Counted from the stretch's first letter, positions 46,713 to 55,987 are shown. The stretch: 64,000 bases of DNA from Marinifilum sp. N1E240 (GCF_009295825.1 NZ_WHKF01000007.1:106163-170162); one strand, 5' to 3'. The notes: generated by a model from the sequence alone, not told the origin. Numbers and translations are program-made.

Positions 46713-48059
46713 TTATAAGATTATAGATGTGATAGGACCAAATGATAATAATATGAAATGGAATATGATCAAAAGATAAAAAAACCATTTGTTTGAATCA
46801 TTGGAGTTTAGTTTTTGATATGAAAGCCAACTAGCATAACAAAGTCCACCAACACCTAGTGCGATTACTAAAACATTCAACCACGATATTGGATTAAGAA
46901 TAATTTCTTTGTTTAGAAGGCGAGTTGCATAATACATGCCATCGGGCTTTTCAATGGCATATTTCCAATAAGGAATTCTGGAACTTGTTTTTAGGAGTGC
47001 TTTAAAAACATGACCAAAAGCTACCAATGGCAGAAGGTGTATTGCAATTTTTTGCAAATAATATTTCCAGGATTGATTTCCTAACAATTTAAGTATACCT
47101 GATGTTATCAAAAGAAACAAAAATGGAACAAGTATGAAGAGTACAATTGCTTCGAAGAATCCATTAGGAATATTCTTTATGGCTAAGAGTTTTTCTAGGT
47201 AGACCGGAATGGAACGGATGATAGAATCACTTATCTTCCAACTTGAAAGTATTTCATAACAAACAAAGCCAAGCAATATCATTAGCATTCCAATTTCAGA
47301 CCAGGTTAACTGACGAGAATCAAATTTTAGATAGGAATTTGGAATGTTTTTTAAGCTGATGTTATCCTTTGTACAAGATTTTACGCATTGAGTACATAGA
47401 ATACAAGTTCTGTTATCAGAAATACAAGCCGGGTACAAATTCGAAGTACACGATTTTCCAATTAATTTGTAATGATTGGCTTTATCAATACAATCCTTGG
47501 TTTTACATGTATTGCATGTGTCTTGATTTTTAACTCTTAAGCCAAATCTGGAAAGTAGAGAATACAAACCCAAAAGCTTCCCAACTGGGCAGAAGTAGGA
47601 ACAGAATGCTCTTTTCTCAAAAACTAAAGCTAGAAGAACAGCTAAGCCCATTAAGAAAAGTAGATAGAAAGCCATTCGATTCGGGTAGCGATGAATTCCC
47701 CAGGTATGGATGGCTACAATTGCTATCAAAGCATATAGAATGGTAATCATCCATCCTGATTTAATGAATTGAGGAACTTTTATTTTTAAGCCAATGCGGC
47801 TTGTAATTGCAATAAGTAATTCAATAGGGCAGATACTGCACCAATGTCTGCCAAAAAATACTGCAGTTAAAACGATCAGCGGCCACCAATACGACCAGAC
47901 AATTAAATTGGATAAATTTGTATTTCGTAAATATTTGGCAAGATCTCCATTGTCAGCTGTAACGTCAATACCTCGAATAATCAGAAAGATAAAAACAGTA
48001 AGAGCCAGAATTTGAAATACAAGAGGATATCGTTTGGATCGATATAATTTATTAATCAT
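46713..48059 (-). CDS. Membrane 4Fe-4S protein (NapH/NosR/CcoG-like)
   Basis: 448 residues with about ten membrane helices and several cysteine clusters. Membrane-edge motifs HWCSICPIE (Cys74, Cys77) and CSYFCPVGKL are the NapH/NosR-type CxxxCP pairs. A soluble middle part carries CNTCKTKDC, then CILCTQCVKSC with ferredoxin-type spacing. It likely passes electrons across or along the inner membrane. No nap, nos or cco genes are nearby; the neighbours are lipid-modification genes, so its role here is open. Last gene before the operon terminator. Confidence 0.85.
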   Translation of the reverse strand: MINKLYRSKRYPLVFQILALTVFIFLIIRGIDVTADNGDLAKYLRNTNLSNLIVWSYWWPLIVLTAVFFGRHWCSICPIELLIAITSRIGLKIKVPQFIKSGWMITILYALIAIVAIHTWGIHRYPNRMAFYLLFLMGLAVLLALVFEKRAFCSYFCPVGKLLGLYSLLSRFGLRVKNQDTCNTCKTKDCIDKANHYKLIGKSCTSNLYPACISDNRTCILCTQCVKSCTKDNISLKNIPNSYLKFDSRQLTWSEIGMLMILLGFVCYEILSSWKISDSIIRSIPVYLEKLLAIKNIPNGFFEAIVLFILVPFLFLLITSGILKLLGNQSWKYYLQKIAIHLLPLVAFGHVFKALLKTSSRIPYWKYAIEKPDGMYYATRLLNKEIILNPISWLNVLVIALGVGGLCYASWLSYQKLNSNDSNKWFFYLLIIFHFILLSFGPITSIIL

Positions 48060-48068
48060 GTTCTTTTT

Positions 48069-48133
48069 TTAATAATTAAATAATGAGTTTTCGTTCCTTA
48101 GAACGTGTTAAACTTGATGTATTTAATTATTAA
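48069..48133. repeat. 14-bp inverted repeat with inner hairpin
   Basis: TTAATAATTAAATA (48069-48082) and its exact reverse complement TATTTAATTATTAA (48120-48133) enclose 37 bases. Inside, CGTTC/GAACG forms a small hairpin. The right arm includes the stop codon of the 48123-48503 gene. No T-run on either side marks it as a terminator. Confidence 0.7.
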
Positions 48134-48503
48134 TAGGTGGTGATTTTGAGGAATAATTACGAATAATACAAAGGAATAAACTAGCCGTTTTATTACGAAT
48201 AAAAAATGTAGTGACCAGAGTGTTAGGTACACTTTGTTTGGTCACATTCGACCAAAGTATTCCCAATTCAGGAACAATAGAGGAACTTAGAGTATTTCCT
48301 TCAGAAATCAGGTAAAGATTGGCATGAATACTTTCTCCTTTATTTCCATCATTACTATTAGAAGTTGAATCAGGAAGTGTTGAAAAATCAGGGATAACAA
48401 TTCCTTCTATTTCCTTATGACTGTGTGGAATTATCTTTTCGCCAATAACCGAACAGAAAAGAAGTATACAAAGAAATGCTATTTGTCTGATTTTAAATCT
48501 CAT
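48123..48503 (-). CDS. Small secreted protein of unknown function
   Basis: 126 residues. A hydrophobic signal (about 8-21), then a short polar mature part containing HSHK near residue 28, a Ser/Asn/Asp-rich linker (PDSTSNSNDGNKG) and a late hydrophobic stretch TASLFLCIIRNYSS. I do not recognise a family. It sits eight bases after the epimerase stop and before the 4Fe-4S gene on the same strand, so it is probably co-transcribed. The HSHK motif could bind a metal; this is speculation. Confidence 0.55.
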   Translation of the reverse strand: MRFKIRQIAFLCILLFCSVIGEKIIPHSHKEIEGIVIPDFSTLPDSTSNSNDGNKGESIHANLYLISEGNTLSSSIVPELGILWSNVTKQSVPNTLVTTFFIRNKTASLFLCIIRNYSSKSPPINN

Positions 48504-48511
48504 TGATTAAA

Positions 48512-49507
48512 CTAGGCTACGGTAAGAATAGATTTTTTTTGAAGAAACCATTTTACAAAGGTTTCGATACCATCTTCAAACGCAACTGTAGGAGCATATC
48601 CAATAAGATTCTTGGCTTTTGTAATATCTGCATAAGTTTGATTCACATCTCCGGCTTGCATTGGCAAGCGATTAATATTTGGACAGATTCCTGATTTTTT
48701 TGCAATGGTTGCTATCATATTATTCAGGTTGATGGGATAACTATTTCCAAGGTTGATGGTTTCAAAAACTTGTGAATGATTGAAAAGGTAATCGCAGCAG
48801 TTCACAATACCTTCAACGGTATCATCAACATAGGTGTAATCACGAGCACTTGTACCATCTCCAAAAACAGGAATGGATTCGGAATTACTCATTAATTTCA
48901 TGAACTTGTGAATTGCTAAATCGGGACGCTGACGTGGACCAAAAACGGTAAAAAACCTCATGTTGATGATATCCAATTGGTAAAGGTGATGATAGCTGTG
49001 ATTCAAAACTTCGCAAGATTTTTTCGAAAATGCGTAAGGAGAAATTACATTATCAACATTTTGTTCTTCGGTGAAAGGAACTGTTTTATTGTTACCATAT
49101 ACCGATGAGGAGGAGGCAAATGCAAGTTTTTTGATATTTTTGGTTCTCATAAAATCCAACACATTGCGAGTTGCGGTAATGTTACTATCGATGTATCCTT
49201 GTGGATCTTCAATGGAAGGTCTTACACCAGCTTTACCAGCCAAATGAACGATTAGTGATATGTCTTCAATAATCATGTTTAAAGTTCCGCTTTGGCATAG
49301 ATCCAATTGGTAGAATCTAAAAGCTTTATTCCTCTTAAAACCTTCCATATTTTCCATTTTTAACTCAATGGAATAGAAGGGATCAAAATTATCGACACCT
49401 ACAACTTGATAGCCAAGTTTTAGAAGCTTTTCACACAGGTGAGAACCTATAAATCCGGCACATCCTGTTACCAGGATACTTTTTGAATGATTGTACGAAC
49501 TTTTCAT
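48512..49507 (-). CDS. NAD-dependent sugar epimerase (UDP-glucuronate 4-epimerase-like)
   Basis: 331 residues, extended SDR. Rossmann motif VTGCAGFIGSHL at 13-24, HLAGKAGVRPSI near 90, active-site Ser in FASSSSVYG and YAFSKK for the Tyr/Lys pair, then FTVFGPRQRPDLAIHKF. The motif set resembles UDP-glucuronate or UDP-glucose 4-epimerases. It probably makes the activated sugar used by the preceding transferases. It overlaps the ArnT-like gene by four bases (ATGA). Confidence 0.88.
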   Translation of the reverse strand: MKSSYNHSKSILVTGCAGFIGSHLCEKLLKLGYQVVGVDNFDPFYSIELKMENMEGFKRNKAFRFYQLDLCQSGTLNMIIEDISLIVHLAGKAGVRPSIEDPQGYIDSNITATRNVLDFMRTKNIKKLAFASSSSVYGNNKTVPFTEEQNVDNVISPYAFSKKSCEVLNHSYHHLYQLDIINMRFFTVFGPRQRPDLAIHKFMKLMSNSESIPVFGDGTSARDYTYVDDTVEGIVNCCDYLFNHSQVFETINLGNSYPINLNNMIATIAKKSGICPNINRLPMQAGDVNQTYADITKAKNLIGYAPTVAFEDGIETFVKWFLQKKSILTVA

Positions 49508-51231
49508 TTTGACTTCTGTGTAAGTAATGATTGTTTGATGATTGAATCACTTTCTGACAAGACTTTGATGGGAGTTATTAGCGTAGCATATTTTTGAAAG
49601 TGAGGTTTATTTCTTTTTTTCCCTTGGTGATATCTGTTGTAATCGAAATGATCAATAGTTTTGAAATTAATTGATTTCAACTGATCATTGGATAATAAAT
49701 CAGTTACTGGTTTTGTCGAAAAGACAACGAATGGTTCTTCCTGAGGAATGTAAATATTGCTTTCAAAATCCCACTCTTTGACCTCTTTTCCTGCCTCATA
49801 AACCAATTCTATCCTAAAACCAGGCTTTCCAATACTATAATAGTTTAGTTCCTTGTATTGCGTATAATTATTAATCTCGGAGAGGTTTTTAAAATCAGGA
49901 TTTTGATTTAGAAAACCTTTTAAATTTGGAATAAGAAATACAATGGGAATGCACATTAATAGCACAGAGTTAATTAGGAATTGTCTTACATTTTTATTGA
50001 TCCAAGTCAATAAGAATAACACAAACAGCAATTCAGAACTAATTGTAAACAGGGTAAATTCAGTAATTGACAATTGATTTTCATTAAAGAAAACATGAAA
50101 TACGACCATAGGTAAAGCAAATGCAATAATGGTAAGAGTCCATACATTGATTCCAAATATCCAGAGATCAGAAGTCTTGTTTTTCTTTTCAGAGAATACT
50201 TCATACAAATGTTGGATCAGTTGTCCAGCTAAAATTGCGGATGGAATTAAAACAGGTAGAAGGTATCTGTCTTTTTTCTCAGGAATTAAAGAGAGCAGAA
50301 CCACTGAGCTCAATGTCCAAATCAATGCAAATAGGTATTCTTTTTTATTCCTGAGATTTTTCTTGATGATTGGAAACAGCAAAGCCGAAAAAATTAAAAC
50401 AGTCCATATTCCTGTTTGAATTGGAAAGTTCCAGTAGTAATAAAAGGGACGAACATGACGATTCATCCATGAACCGGATTCCAATTTTGCAACAGCAGCT
50501 GCAGAATCGGCGTGAGCAACAGAAATGTAAACTGGCCACCAAAAGCTGATAATTGCAAATATGAGTACACACAAGAGCAGTGGCTTCCAGTTTTGGATTA
50601 AGCTTTTGCTTTTGTAAATCCAATAATAGGCAATAAAAAAGGGAATGAGAAGAGCAAAAAATGCCACCGGACCTTTACTCAGAAAGGATAATCCTAACAG
50701 TACTCCTGCAAACGAAAACTTACCCATACGTTTACATTTATAATTTTGCAGGGCATTGAATAAGATCCAGATGGCACCAAGCATAAAACTGTGACAATAA
50801 ATATCCCAGGTGCCTGTTCTACTCATATATAATACATAAAAACTCGATGTTAATATCAAACTATTGGTGAATGCCTGGCTCTTTTTACCAGTAAGATCCA
50901 TGCTAAATTGATACATGAATAAAACTAATAGGCATCCCATAATGCCAGCAGGAAAGCGAAGCATTGCCAAATCAGTCATTCCAAAATAAGAACCGAACAT
51001 AGCAGTTATCCAGGTTGGAAACGGTGGCTTTGCCAATCTTAATTCACCATTCATGCTAGGAACCAGCCAATTTCCTTTTTCAATCATTTCTCGCGCAGTT
51101 ACAAAGTTCCTGGCTTCCATAATATTTACAAAAAAGCTCTCATTGAAGAGAAAAAATGTGATGTAGCAAAGAACGAAAAGCAATAACAAATGGATTTTTG
51201 AATTTCCTTCGAATAAGTGATTTAACTTCAT
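49504..51231 (-). CDS. ArnT-like glycosyltransferase family 39 protein
   Basis: 575 residues with about twelve membrane helices and a C-terminal extracytoplasmic part (from ~430). The first periplasmic loop has MEARNFVTAREMIEKGNW followed by LRLAKPPFPTW, the ArnT/PMT-type catalytic acidic motif and substrate loop. ArnT moves aminoarabinose from undecaprenyl phosphate to lipid A. The sugar here is not known. The C-terminal FVVFSTKPVTDLLSN region is family-like. It lies between the LAB_N and epimerase genes, as in known lipid A-modification loci. Confidence 0.87.
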   Translation of the reverse strand: MKLNHLFEGNSKIHLLLLFVLCYITFFLFNESFFVNIMEARNFVTAREMIEKGNWLVPSMNGELRLAKPPFPTWITAMFGSYFGMTDLAMLRFPAGIMGCLLVLFMYQFSMDLTGKKSQAFTNSLILTSSFYVLYMSRTGTWDIYCHSFMLGAIWILFNALQNYKCKRMGKFSFAGVLLGLSFLSKGPVAFFALLIPFFIAYYWIYKSKSLIQNWKPLLLCVLIFAIISFWWPVYISVAHADSAAAVAKLESGSWMNRHVRPFYYYWNFPIQTGIWTVLIFSALLFPIIKKNLRNKKEYLFALIWTLSSVVLLSLIPEKKDRYLLPVLIPSAILAGQLIQHLYEVFSEKKNKTSDLWIFGINVWTLTIIAFALPMVVFHVFFNENQLSITEFTLFTISSELLFVLFLLTWINKNVRQFLINSVLLMCIPIVFLIPNLKGFLNQNPDFKNLSEINNYTQYKELNYYSIGKPGFRIELVYEAGKEVKEWDFESNIYIPQEEPFVVFSTKPVTDLLSNDQLKSINFKTIDHFDYNRYHQGKKRNKPHFQKYATLITPIKVLSESDSIIKQSLLTQKSK

Positions 51232-51237
51232 GATGAT

Positions 51238-51873
51238 TTATGCTTTAAGATTCAAGTTGGAATGTCTGATTAGTGATATATTTCGGGCATAAACTACAAT
51301 TCCAAAACCTTGTCCGATAAATAATACCGGGTCTATTCTGTAAATGGCATAGGAAAGAATCATAATAGAACCAAGAATACTGATGATCCAAAAGCCAATG
51401 GGTAAACATGATTGCCCTTTCTTTTCGGAATAAATCCATTGATATACAAATCGAAAAGTAAATGTCACCTGACCGATTATACCCCATATCATTAATGCAA
51501 TCGGGATATCTGTGTTGTTGAATAACTTCTGGTAATGAAGATCCCAATTTGACGACATCAATAGGATTGCTACAAAAGGAGTGGCAAGTGCTATAATCCT
51601 TGTAATCACTGGAAGTTTTTTCCATTGATTTTGCAATTGCAGGTTTCTAATGTAAATAGAGTAGGCAATGATTTGTCCAAGAATAATTGCAAAATCATCT
51701 CGAAGTAATCCATATACAAAAAGTAGCCAGGAAGCGAGAATACTCAGTTGCCAAAAAATAGCTGGAGATAAGGATAAGCCTGCTTTTTCAGATTTAATCC
51801 ATTGTACCAGTAATCGGGCTGAGAATAGTGCTTGCGCAAGAAAACCAATGGCATAAATATGGAAATTTTCCAT
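51238..51873 (-). CDS. Lipid A biosynthesis N-terminal (LAB_N) domain membrane protein
   Basis: About 211 residues with about six membrane helices in two LAB_N repeats: FLAQALFSARLLVQWIKSEKAG, then the second copy IGQVTFTFRFVYQWIYSEKKGQS. The motif QW(I)xSEK is the LAB_N signature. In other bacteria these small proteins are encoded next to ArnT-type and GT2 enzymes; function uncertain, possibly undecaprenyl-linked sugar handling. The ATG at 51873 overlaps the GT2 stop by one base (TAATG), so translation is coupled. Confidence 0.85.
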   Translation of the reverse strand: MENFHIYAIGFLAQALFSARLLVQWIKSEKAGLSLSPAIFWQLSILASWLLFVYGLLRDDFAIILGQIIAYSIYIRNLQLQNQWKKLPVITRIIALATPFVAILLMSSNWDLHYQKLFNNTDIPIALMIWGIIGQVTFTFRFVYQWIYSEKKGQSCLPIGFWIISILGSIMILSYAIYRIDPVLFIGQGFGIVVYARNISLIRHSNLNLKA

Positions 51874-52601
51874 TATCCCTGATTTTGAATTTCGTAATTG
51901 ATGTATCGTTTTTTCATCCATCTGTAGGCAAAGCAATCCTTGAATGGACCAATCATTCTATTGAAAAGATGGTACTTGGCTTCACCGGCAATTCTTGGAT
52001 AATGACGAACAGGAATTTGTTTCATTTCACCATTTTGCAACAAAATAAGAGCAGGAATAAAGCGGTGCATACCCGTGAAAAAAGGAATTCGCTTGGCATA
52101 TTTGGTTTGTAAAATCTTAAGAGGACAGCCCGTATCAATGGCTTTGTCTTTGGTCATGAATCGGCGAAAGCCATTGGCTAGGGTCGAACTCATGTTTTTG
52201 ACAAAACTATCTTTTCTATTTTCACGATAACCTGTTACCAGTGCATAATCGTGACGGAACTCCATAAGAAAATCAAAGTCGAAAGGAGTGGTTTGCAAAT
52301 CAGAATCAATGTATCCTACAAATGGTGTGTCAATACTATCGATTCCTGCTTTTATGGCAGCGCTTAAACCTAAATTTTTGTGCAATTGAAGAAATGAGAA
52401 TCGATCTGATCTTTGACAAAAATCCTCGATCAAATACTGACTTTGATCTGTAGAGCCATCGTTTACAAAAAGAACTTTTGATTCGTATTTAGATTCTTTA
52501 AAATACGTTAGAAATTCCTTTCTTACTCTTTCCAGGTTGTCCTCTTCATTAAATACAGGGACAATAATCGTTAACTCAAATTCTATTTTCGACTTGTACA
52601 T
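51873..52601 (-). CDS. Glycosyltransferase family 2 (polyprenyl-phosphate sugar transferase-like)
   Basis: 242 residues. GT2 motifs: TIIVPVFNEEDNLERV at about 10-25, LFVNDGSTDQS, LQLHKNLGLSAAIKAG and the DxD motif GYIDSDLQTTP. The arrangement resembles DPM1/ArnC enzymes that make polyprenyl-phosphate sugars, but no membrane hairpin is present. Its product would be the donor for the ArnT-like enzyme. The start at 52601 (MYKSKIEFE) fits the family. A 19-base direct-repeat site lies about 60 bases upstream. Confidence 0.87.
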   Translation of the reverse strand: MYKSKIEFELTIIVPVFNEEDNLERVRKEFLTYFKESKYESKVLFVNDGSTDQSQYLIEDFCQRSDRFSFLQLHKNLGLSAAIKAGIDSIDTPFVGYIDSDLQTTPFDFDFLMEFRHDYALVTGYRENRKDSFVKNMSSTLANGFRRFMTKDKAIDTGCPLKILQTKYAKRIPFFTGMHRFIPALILLQNGEMKQIPVRHYPRIAGEAKYHLFNRMIGPFKDCFAYRWMKKRYINYEIQNQG

Positions 52602-52661
52602 GGGGTAGTCTGTTAAATACTCTGTTCCTACTAAAAACATGAAACAAAGGACTAAAACAGA

Positions 52662-52680
52662 TCTAACAAAAATCTAACAA
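52662..52680 (-). promoter_or_regulatory. 11-bp direct-repeat operator before GT2 operon
   Basis: TCTAACAAAAATCTAACAA, identical to 46609-46627. It overlaps the stop codon (TAG) of the upstream kinase gene and sits just before the glycosyltransferase gene. It could give the transferase genes a promoter separate from the regulator-kinase genes. Confidence 0.55.
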
Positions 52681-53930
52681 ACCGGGAGTTGAAATGTGAA
52701 AGTGTGTTTAAAATTCTTAAAAGAGTAGTGGATATCCATATGGTAATGGTCGGTAATCTTTTTTACAATGGCTAAACCAATTCCTGTAGATCCAGTACCA
52801 TCACTTTCTTTATAAAATCGGTTGAAAATTAGTTCTGGATTACTGATTGCCTGTTCTCCAAAATTACTGATGGATAATTCCTGTTCATTTAGAATGATAT
52901 CCATTTGCTTTTGTTTTGGAGAATGCTTGATGGCATTGATTAAAACATTTTGGATCCAAAGAGTAGCAAGCCGTTTATCCATAAAGAAAGAACAGTCTTT
53001 ATTTACAATGAGATTTACCTTTAGTTCTTTGTCTTCAATAACTTCCTGATAGAATTTAAGTTTTTCAGAGAATACTTTTTTTATACAAATTTTTTCATTG
53101 TCGTCGAACTGACCATGATCAATTTTAGCGAGAAGTAGAAGTGCTTTGGTAATACCCGATAATCGATCAGTTGAGACGAAAATTTCGCGGATGGATTGTA
53201 TCGTATCTTCAGACAAATCATTTTTTGAGAATAGAGCCTCACATTTATTTCGGATTATAGCTAATGGGGTTTGCAATTCATGAGCAGCATTTGCTGAAAA
53301 CTCTTTAGATGCTTGATAATCCTTTCCCACACGATCAGACATTTTTACCAAAACTTGGTTTAAATCATCAAATTCATCAATGTTAGTATGAATAAGTTGT
53401 AATTTATTTTTTGAAGTAAGAGAGTAGTTCTTAAGTGTAGTCAGATTGTTTTTGAAATCTTTCCAAAGACTTTCACTCATGTACTTGTTATAATATAGCA
53501 TTACCAAAAATATGCTACCAAGAAAAAAACTAATAATAGGAGTTATATCGACAAATAGTTCCCAAAAACTTTCAGCAAGGTGGCGATGTACAATAAGGTA
53601 ATTTGTACCATCAATCTTAGTGGAAAATTTGTATTCTCTAAATAGATCCATGGTTTGATCTTCTGGATCAAACATGATTGTATCTTTAAAAATACCTGGA
53701 ATATTTTTGTGAATACCTATAATGTTAACAGAATATGATGGTGGAATTTCAGGGAAATGACCATGATTTTTAATAATATTACTCACCTCCATAGCACCAT
53801 ATTTTAATTCTTTATCTGTATCTAATTTTGCGATATGAGAAATAAGTGAAATGATGATTAAATCGGCAATTAGAAATACGTACAAACCATATCTAAAATA
53901 GTTTTTATTGATTTTAGTAATAAGTTTCAT
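52674..53930 (-). CDS. Sensor histidine kinase (second paralog)
   Basis: 418 residues, collinear with the next upstream kinase. TM1 about 14-33, an extracytoplasmic domain to ~125, TM2 about 126-147, then the dimerization helix with phosphoacceptor His218 in FSANAAHELQTPLAIIRNKC. The ATP-binding domain retains N-box IQNVLINAIKHSPK and the late TGSTGIGLAIVKKI box. All catalytic motifs look intact. The 94-residue sensor part differs most from its paralog. Gap to the upstream kinase is 116 bases. Confidence 0.9.
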   Translation of the reverse strand: MKLITKINKNYFRYGLYVFLIADLIIISLISHIAKLDTDKELKYGAMEVSNIIKNHGHFPEIPPSYSVNIIGIHKNIPGIFKDTIMFDPEDQTMDLFREYKFSTKIDGTNYLIVHRHLAESFWELFVDITPIISFFLGSIFLVMLYYNKYMSESLWKDFKNNLTTLKNYSLTSKNKLQLIHTNIDEFDDLNQVLVKMSDRVGKDYQASKEFSANAAHELQTPLAIIRNKCEALFSKNDLSEDTIQSIREIFVSTDRLSGITKALLLLAKIDHGQFDDNEKICIKKVFSEKLKFYQEVIEDKELKVNLIVNKDCSFFMDKRLATLWIQNVLINAIKHSPKQKQMDIILNEQELSISNFGEQAISNPELIFNRFYKESDGTGSTGIGLAIVKKITDHYHMDIHYSFKNFKHTFTFQLPVC

Positions 53931-54046
53931 ATTGCGATTTTATCAATTTGATGTTGGAGATATTTGTCTTTTCAATAGTTTGAAATGAATAAGATTATTG
54001 TCTTTTAATAAAGAATAAAAAACCTAAGATCTACTCAAGTATAAAT

Positions 54047-55300
54047 TCAGTTAGGTAATTTGAAATTGAACTTATGTTTGTCTTCTTCAAAAACATATTC
54101 GGATTTAATCTTATAATGATCGGCTATTTTTTTAACTAATGCCAAGCCAATTCCTGAGGAATCAACTTGTTCAGACTCTTTGTAAAAGCGATTAAAAATT
54201 TGTTCTGGATGTTGAATTGCTTTTTCTCCAAAATTTGAGACTGATAACGAATTGTTATTAAGGTTAATACCAATTTCTTTTCCATCGGGAGAATATTTTA
54301 TGGCATTAACAATGATATTTTGAATCCAAAGGTTAACAAGTCTTTTATCCATGTGAATGATACAGTTGCCTGTCGATTGAAAGTTGATTATCAATTTTTT
54401 ATCCTCGAGAATCTCATCAAAAGAATCTATTTTTGATTTTATAAATTGATTCAAGATAATTTCTTCGTTTTCATTGAATTGTCCGTGATCGATTTTAGCG
54501 AGTAAAAGAAGGGCTTTGGTTATTCCAGAAAGTCTATCTGTTGAAACATATATTTCTCGAATAGAGTCGATTACTTTTTTGTCTAATTCTGTATAGGAAA
54601 ATAAATCTTCACATTTATTTCTAATAATGGAGAGCGGAGTTTGCAATTCATGTGCGGCATTTGCTGAGAATTCTTTTGATGCCAGATAGTCCTTTTCCAA
54701 CCGATCAGACATTTTTGAAATTACCAGGTTAAGATCATCGAATTCTTTTATTCCTGTTTGATTTAATTGCAGTTTATGCTCTAAACTGAAAGAATATTGC
54801 TTTAATAATTCCACATTTTTATTGAAAGTGCCCCAAAGCATGGAATTCATTTTATGTGTGAACAGGAGAACTAATAGAAAGATTAATCCCAATACTGTAG
54901 AAATTAATACTGTAAAAAGAGAAAAGATATCATCGAGCTCCATTAACATTAAACGAGTAATAATTCTATAGTTTTTGCCATTAATTGATTTGTACAATTT
55001 GAATTCTCTATAGGGAACTAATTCATCGTGATTTGCTTCATAAATCAAGGTATCCTTTGTTGAATTCTTTCCCAATTCAGAAGAAGAAATTTCTTCAGCG
55101 ATATCGGTTGGATAAATACTGTGAAATTCGCCCTTATTTTGTAAGGTTTTAGCAATAACCTCAGCTTCCAATTTTAACTGTTGATCTAATTCATCCTTTA
55201 AAATAAAATTACTCATTAGAATAATCACAACATCAGCTACTAAGAATACCAGTAGTCCATACTTGAAATAGGTTCTGTTAATTTTGGAAAGTAATTTCAT
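54047..55300 (-). CDS. Sensor histidine kinase (first paralog)
   Basis: 417 residues. TM1 ~14-33, extracytoplasmic region ~34-125 (PTDIAEEISSSELGK...), TM2 ~126-148, and His218 in FSANAAHELQTPLSIIRNKC, at exactly the same residue number as in its paralog. The ATP domain has IQNIIVNAIKYSPDGKE and SSGIGLALVKKI. It starts three bases after the response regulator stop, the clearest cognate kinase of that regulator. Signal unknown. Confidence 0.92.
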   Translation of the reverse strand: MKLLSKINRTYFKYGLLVFLVADVVIILMSNFILKDELDQQLKLEAEVIAKTLQNKGEFHSIYPTDIAEEISSSELGKNSTKDTLIYEANHDELVPYREFKLYKSINGKNYRIITRLMLMELDDIFSLFTVLISTVLGLIFLLVLLFTHKMNSMLWGTFNKNVELLKQYSFSLEHKLQLNQTGIKEFDDLNLVISKMSDRLEKDYLASKEFSANAAHELQTPLSIIRNKCEDLFSYTELDKKVIDSIREIYVSTDRLSGITKALLLLAKIDHGQFNENEEIILNQFIKSKIDSFDEILEDKKLIINFQSTGNCIIHMDKRLVNLWIQNIIVNAIKYSPDGKEIGINLNNNSLSVSNFGEKAIQHPEQIFNRFYKESEQVDSSGIGLALVKKIADHYKIKSEYVFEEDKHKFNFKLPN

Positions 55301-55303
55301 TGT

Positions 55304-55987
55304 TTAATGAATTTCTAATTTGTAGCCAAAGCCGTGAACAGTTTTGATGTAATTATCACCAGTATGTTTCTTTATTTTTTTTCTCAGACGATTGATATTG
55401 GTATAAATAAAATCTGAATTGTCCATGAATACAGAATTCTCTCCCCAAACATGTTCGAATAAACTTTCTTTGGTGAGTACCCTGTTTTTATTTTCGAAGA
55501 AATAAAGCAATAAATCATACTCTTTACGACTAAATTCTACTTGTGTCCCCGATATGCTAATCGAATTATTTAATGTATCAATTGATATGTCTTCGAATTG
55601 CAAATTACAATTGTCGTTTGGGCTATTGCGTCGCAATAACGCATGAATTCTGGCATTTAGTTCAGACAAGTGGAATGGTTTCACCAAATAATCATCTGCT
55701 CCTAAATTCAATCCATCTACACGATCTTCCAGTTTATCGCGTGCAGAGATAATAATTACGCCGGTTTGATCCCAAATGGATTTGATAAAAGGAATGCAAT
55801 CCAATCCATCACCATCGGGTAAGCCCAAGTCCAGTAAGACGATGGGATAAAACTTTTTATCGAAAAGCTGTTTTGCTTCTGATATTGTGGAGGTGCAAAT
55901 ACATTTAAAGCCTGAAGAATTCAAATAGTCAGTAACGATTTTTTGCAAACTCAAATCATCTTCAATTAGTAGAATCTCTTTATTCAT
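55304..55987 (-). CDS. OmpR-family response regulator
   Basis: 227 residues. Receiver domain with phosphoacceptor Asp53 in VLLDLGLPDGDG, acidic pair at 10-11, Ser81 in IIISARD and Lys103 in LVKPFHLSEL. A winged-helix DNA-binding domain follows (VEFSRKEYDLLLYFFENKNRVLTKESL and IYTNINRLRKKI...TVHGFGYKLE). First gene of the leftward locus, followed by two kinases and the lipid-modification genes. It is the best candidate to bind the 11-bp direct repeats at 52662 and 46609. Confidence 0.95.
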   Translation of the reverse strand: MNKEILLIEDDLSLQKIVTDYLNSSGFKCICTSTISEAKQLFDKKFYPIVLLDLGLPDGDGLDCIPFIKSIWDQTGVIIISARDKLEDRVDGLNLGADDYLVKPFHLSELNARIHALLRRNSPNDNCNLQFEDISIDTLNNSISISGTQVEFSRKEYDLLLYFFENKNRVLTKESLFEHVWGENSVFMDNSDFIYTNINRLRKKIKKHTGDNYIKTVHGFGYKLEIH

